This document shows, in pieces, positions 59,601 through 64,000 of a stretch of 64,000 bases of DNA (within the stretch, counting starts at the first letter, position 1; the number at the start of each line of letters is the position of its first letter). The translations under genes were made by a program, and so were the position numbers. The DNA is taken from NCBI GenBank assembly GCA_946122785.1, contig CAMGYJ010000010.1:51336162-51400161 (forward strand), in the 5' to 3' direction. Source of the stretch: Linum tenue. Lineage: Eukaryota > Streptophyta > Magnoliopsida > Malpighiales > Linaceae. The notes below the pieces were generated by a model that saw only the letters and a list, made by a program, of their open reading frames with translations, was not told the origin of the DNA and ran no database searches.

Positions 59601-62600
59601 AAATAAGAGAGAGAGGGATTGGTCTATCAACGAGAATATTGGGGTTAATTGCAAGATTGGTCACTGGGATTACTAAAAACGTTCATGTTTGGTCACTGAA
59701 AATATTTAATTCCATTCGTGGTCACTAAAATTAGTTAAACATCTCAAGTTTAGTCACTCTCCGTCTAACTCCGTTAACTTTTGCTTACGTGGCAGTCAAC
59801 TTTTATTGTTGACCGTTAAATGTATGACATGGCAATTAAAAAATAATAAAAATAAATAAAATTTAATTTTTAAATCTCCACCTCATTTCTAACTATTATT
59901 TCTAACTATTAAAAAGATGTTTCCCCGTCCTAGAACTCCTTCCAGCTCGACGACGTTATTGCCATTGGCAACGATTCCACATCCTGCCCCGCCGTCGGCG
60001 ATGACTCATTCTCCGCCTTCACCGCCTTAAAGCTCCCTGGCCACCATCATGGACTTCCCCAACCTTCCTCTTTCTAATCCTGCTGCAACAATTACTCAAT
60101 TTCGGCGGGGAAAAGAGTCGGTGCCGTATGCCTTGGAGGCCTCGATGGCGGTGTCAAACATCCCCAGCCAAACCCTAACCCCTTTCTTGGTGGGATCTCG
60201 AATTTCGACGGTGTATTTTCCCCACGGCCTCCGTCAAACCCCTTTGTAGTGCTTTTCATCGTCCACATAATTGGTGAGATCGGAATGGAGCTGGATTTGG
60301 GTCGGTCGGGTCTGCGGGGAGGTGAGAGCTTGGGGACGGAGATGTTGGACATGGGTGGCTTCCTCTGGCTTAAGATACTGTTGCAGCCATGGAAGATGAA
60401 GAATGAGACAATAATTAAACAGAAGGAGCGTTGAAGGGGGTTTGGTATTATTGGAAGTGGGAGATGAAGGAATCAGGGAATTCGGTAGGAATGAGACAGC
60501 GACGCCTTCCGCCTCCATGGCAGCAGGGCCATCCTCAACTTCCCACTCGATGCTGCTAAGAATTCCGACTCTTTCCCTTACCAAAATTGAGTGACTGTTG
60601 CGGCGAGATTAGAAAGAGTATGATTGAGGAAGTCCAAGATTGGGGCGTGGAGAGCTTTAAGATGGTGAAGGCTGAGAATGAGTCGTCGCCGGCAGCGGGG
60701 CAGGGGTGAGGAACTGGTGCCATTAACACCGTCGAGCTGGAAGGAGTTCTAGGACGGGAAACATCTTTTTAATAGTTGGAAATAATAGTTAGAAATGAGG
60801 TGTAAATTTAAAAATTAAAATTTATTTATTTTATTATTTTTAATTGCCATGTCATACATTTAACGGTCAACTATAAAAGTTGATTGCCACGTAAGCAAAA
60901 GTTAACGGAGTTGGACGGAGAGTGACCAAACTTGAAATGTTTAACTAATTTTAGTGACCACGAATGAAATTAAATATTTTCAGTGATCAAACATGAACGT
61001 TTTTTGTAATCCCAGTGACCAACCTTGCAATTAACCCAGAATATTGAAAGATGAAATAAGAAGGAAGAACGATGAAGCCATTGGCGAGTGAAATGCAAAT
61101 ATGGAATAGAGGTAGGGTTTTTGTAGGTTATATTACAATGGATGGAGGAGATTTAGTTAATAATATAAATCAATGGTTGAGAAAAGATGGAGGGTTCTGG
61201 AATGCGGGGAAACTATTAAACAATTTTGGAAAGGATAATTAATTCTATTACCATAAACCATTCAGGAAATCATTTTTCGGAAAATTCCCAAAAGAGTTCC
61301 GTACCACCTTGTGCGCCATTTTTCCGGGCGAAAACAAAATTTGTGGGAGCAGATTCGGTGAGTAACCTTGTGGTGAGTAACCATGAGTAACCCGTCCACA
61401 TCAGTATGACATCAGCATCCTCTCTCTTCTGGAAAGTCTTTAATTTTCCCCTCTTTAATCTTTGACAGACGATTTCTCACTCATTTTAAGTTAAAATTTA
61501 TTTTTTTTTGCACAGTTAGATCAGATTAATTGTGCTCTTCAAAATGATATTCACTTTAATATATTTTTTGAACAAAAAAAATTGAGCCATTTTTTATCAG
61601 TCTATACCATATGGTATTGACTAGTATTGAAATAAAAGCATACCTATGGTTTGGAAAAAGTACCATGGTGGTATGAACAAACTAAGACTATAGGATGGTT
61701 GAATACATGATAGTAGAAATATATTAATTGTCATTTACGACTTTTAACATTGTATACCACAAGATACCACCCCGTACCAGGGTGGTATTGTGTGGTATTT
61801 TTTGGTCCTGTAATTTGTTCACCCATAAATTTGTAGATCCAATAGATCATGATGAACTCGTTCTTTCTGTGCAAACGTTTTCAAAAACGAATTAAAAACG
61901 AAGAAGATACCATACAATACCACCCCGGTACGGGGTGGTATTGTATGGTATTGTGTGGTATTTTTTGGTCCTGTAATTTGTTCACTCAGAAATTTGTAGA
62001 TCCAATAGATCATGATGAACTCGTCCCTTATGTGCAAACGTTTTCAAAAACGAATTAAAAATGAAGAAAATACCATATGGTATGCAGTTGGTACCGAGAA
62101 GCCAGAATTTTTTGTTCTAAAAAAATATTGAAAATTGATATCATTTTGTAGAGCACGATGAACTCGTTCCACCTGTGCAAAAAAAATTAAAATCCGAGTT
62201 AAAACGAAAAAGATATAAGCCGATTAAGAAAACTAGAGAAAATAAAAATAATATTTAATTCTCCATCCTTAGATCTGAATTTTCTAAATAAATGGGTCCA
62301 GATTTGGTTATTGATAGATGCATGATCCATGGTTATGCACACTATCTTTAGCCAAATTTGTGTGCGCGGGTTAGGATTAATTGTTAGAATCCACAAAACA
62401 AATTCTCGCAATTTTTTCATAACAGAAAATCGACCCCAATATCTTTTACTTTCCTCAAACTAGTTCTTTAGGGACAACTACATAAATCTAGATTAATTAA
62501 AAATTGATTGCATAATGTATGGGGACAATTTTATACACTTATCCCTTATATTGCTTAGAATTATATTTCCGGAGACAGACAATGACATCCGTCCCCCAAC

Positions 62601-62869
62601 ACTAGTCCCCAATGCTTCCCAATTTTGTAGTGGATCACACATGCATTTACGTACATATATGATATATGTGCATGTATGTAGTAATTTAACGAATCATGAC
62701 ATGCCTGATAATTGATGTAGATTGTGAATGGAAAGCAGAAGCAGGAAATGTATGTGTGGCATCGTTCGACTGGTCTTGCAGTGGAATTTGCAAGTCTGTG
62801 GAGAGAATGAAACAAGTGCATACTTCATGTGGTGAAGGTGAAGCTGCTGTTTGGAATGTTGATCTTTGA
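56681..62869 (+). CDS. Beta-1,3-galactosyltransferase-like protein (DUF4094 + GT31)
   Basis: A Golgi type II membrane glycosyltransferase that adds beta-1,3-linked galactose; plant relatives act on arabinogalactan proteins or N-glycans. Exons 56681-56917, 57139-57218, 57328-57860, 58242-58329, 58401-58526, 58645-58754 and 62721-62869 join exactly in frame to 440 residues. Visible: an N-terminal membrane anchor ([19 protein letters not shown]), a DUF4094 stem ([17 protein letters not shown]), the GT31 start ([20 protein letters not shown]), the metal-binding DDD in [43 protein letters not shown], and a C-terminal Cys-rich tail ([20 protein letters not shown]). It is slightly longer than the usual 390-410 because of a Ser/Asn-rich insert between stem and catalytic domain. 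The last intron is 3966 bp and filled with repeats. No disruption was seen. Confidence 0.94.
59642..61037. mobile_element. Mutator-like foldback element in the last GT31 intron
   Basis: The ends GGGTTAATTGCAAGATTGGT and its inverse (with one A/C difference) are followed by inverted similarity for about 480 bp on each side (59642-60120 against 60555-61037). The arms include AACTCCTTCCAGCTCGACG near 59935 and its inverse near 60740, and TTTCTAATC with ACTCAATTT near 60070-60100. Perfect 9-bp duplication AGAATATTG at 59633-59641 and 61038-61046. The short unique centre (about 60120-60555) is GC-rich. No transposase. Confidence 0.88.
61760..62085. repeat. Tandem duplication rich in GGTAT / ATACC words
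   Basis: Two copies of about 125 bp, starting at 61788 and 61951 (period 163), share GTGTGGTATTTTTTGGTCCT through GTGCAAACGTTTTCAAAAAC. The junction holds a GC-rich palindrome, CACCCCGGTACGGGGTG. Related ACCATGGTGGTAT words occur upstream at about 61660. It lies in the last intron of the GT31 gene. Confidence 0.8.
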
Positions 62870-63560
62870 CCAACCTGTCACCGTTAGCTAGCTAGCTAAC
62901 TACTTTGACTTGATGTCTGCTATTTCAAATCTACTACCGCACATCTATACTATAACTTATTCCCTTTTTTCCACCACATGTTTACTTTTAGCTAGCCAGC
63001 CATATACATATATATTATCAACATCATTTTGGGATTCGTAAATTTATATTGGGTTCAAACTTTAATTTGCATTATCAAGTAAAAATTAAGTCACGCAATT
63101 TGTGGTTGACATTCGCTGCTCCCATTTTATAACATGAAAACAAGCTTTTTTATAGGTAATTCATAATTCGCGAATTATAATGTTTGAGAGTGTGAATTAT
63201 GGTTGAAAATTTGCGAGTTTACTAATAAATTGAATTTTAGCAGAATGCAAAGAGAAACAATTAACCATTCAACAAAAAATATTGTCCATTAAAAGATACG
63301 AGAGACCAAGAAAAAGTTCATTTTGCATTAGAGAAATCGACCATAAGAAAGAAATAGGAAGATCCGTCGCCATGAAAGATAAAATAGATAGGAGAAGAAA
63401 GAGAGAAACTGGGGGGAGAGAGAGAGAGAGAGAGAGGTAATTTTAGCTTTTGTGGTGAAAGTGATCTGTGGGTGAATGTGTAGATCAATCGCCAGGAAAG
63501 AAAGAAGATAAGAAAAGAACAAAGTTCTTGTAAAGAAATACGAACTGAATAATAAACAAC
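62870..63560. other. GT31 3' flank, no gene
   Basis: Presumed 3' UTR, then AT-rich intergenic DNA with a (GA)n run at about 63416-63436. Nothing else was recognised. Confidence 0.4.
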
Positions 63561-64000
63561 ATCAAGATTTAACGTGGTATCGCTGAAGTTTGGGACTAAT
63601 CAATGAGAGAGGTTGTGCTCTCCAAAAGGTTTCTCCATAAACTATAATCGACTTAACCAACATATATGGGGTTGCGGCTATATATATATATATGCGCGTA
63701 TGACCTTATACATAGACAGCAGGACAATGGTAAAATATAAGATGATACCCAAACTTATAAACTTCAACTCCCTGCCTCAAATTGATGGAGGTTTCAATTT
63801 GGACGAAAAATATGCTTGCTCGACGCAACAACCTTTGTCAAAAAATCCGCAGTCTGATCTTCCATTGAAAGGTGCCCAGGATTATTAAGCTTCGTCCTGT
63901 CATGCAGTACAGGATCAATCGCAATCTAAATCGCACTCGTTTTCCCCCATATCTATACATTGGGACTCGATAATCAACACCCAATTCGCTAAGCAGACGG
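63561..64000 (-). pseudogene. Decayed copia 3' end (RNase H tail and 3' LTR)
   Basis: Minus-strand frames near 63930-63780 give LHDRTKLNNPG, a degraded form of the copia RNase H word VLHDRTKH, then EDQTADFLTKVV, resembling QLADVLTK, then HIF.PN. A polypurine tract (GAGGCAGGGAG, about 63779-63769) precedes what would be the 3' LTR. The rest of the element extends right of the window or is lost. It is unrelated to the three intact copies at the sequence level I can judge. Confidence 0.55.

Overview
The window is nuclear DNA of a flowering plant. It holds plant-type genes split by many GT-AG introns: sucrose-phosphate synthase, the chlorophyll-binding protein CP26, a GDSL esterase/lipase and a DUF4094/GT31 galactosyltransferase. 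Transposons of plant type fill much of the rest (Ty1/copia, L1-type LINE, tRNA-derived SINE, TRIM, Mutator-like and Harbinger-like elements). I cannot name the species. Nothing here looks bacterial, organellar or viral; there is no CRISPR array and I saw no rRNA or intact tRNA gene.

Layout. 1-8125 (+): sucrose-phosphate synthase, lacking only its first few dozen codons, which lie left of the window; intron 1 carries two small repeats. 8506-17722 (-): scattered, collinear remains of a coiled-coil protein gene, probably a pseudogene, split by a Mutator-like element, a Harbinger-like element and part of an LTR retrotransposon. 17723-24190: intergenic DNA with an AT-rich degenerate repeat tract, a decayed copia fragment and a Mutator-like element with captured-looking GC-rich DNA. 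24946-28999 (+): a DUF2062 membrane protein gene whose second intron holds a 5'-truncated LINE ending in a run of 32 C. 29000-32300: a SINE and a fourth type of repeat-rich terminal-inverted-repeat element. 32827-34604 (+): LHCB5 (CP26) with a complete 293-bp TRIM retrotransposon in intron 4.

36395-52598 is the most striking part: a head-to-tail array of three full copia elements sharing four LTRs (LTR-int-LTR-int-LTR-int-LTR, all on the minus strand). Each internal region has an uninterrupted 1308-codon gag-pol frame. Copies 1 and 2 are almost identical and copy 3 is more diverged. LTR3 is a mosaic, like LTR1/2 on its left and LTR4 on its right, which points to unequal recombination between elements. 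The array ends 18 bp beyond the stop codon of a GDSL esterase/lipase gene (52617-54581, -), so that gene's 3' UTR is essentially retrotransposon sequence. 56681-62869 (+): beta-1,3-galactosyltransferase-like gene with a last intron of about 4 kb that contains a Mutator-like element with inverted arms of about 480 bp. The right edge carries a decayed copia 3' end.

The host genes do not form a pathway or operon; they are ordinary neighbours. The unusual biology is in the mobile elements: nested insertions, at least four elements with 9-bp target duplications, and the copia concatemer. Exon boundaries were read by eye from GT/AG sites, reading-phase continuity and remembered family sequence. No alignment was run.
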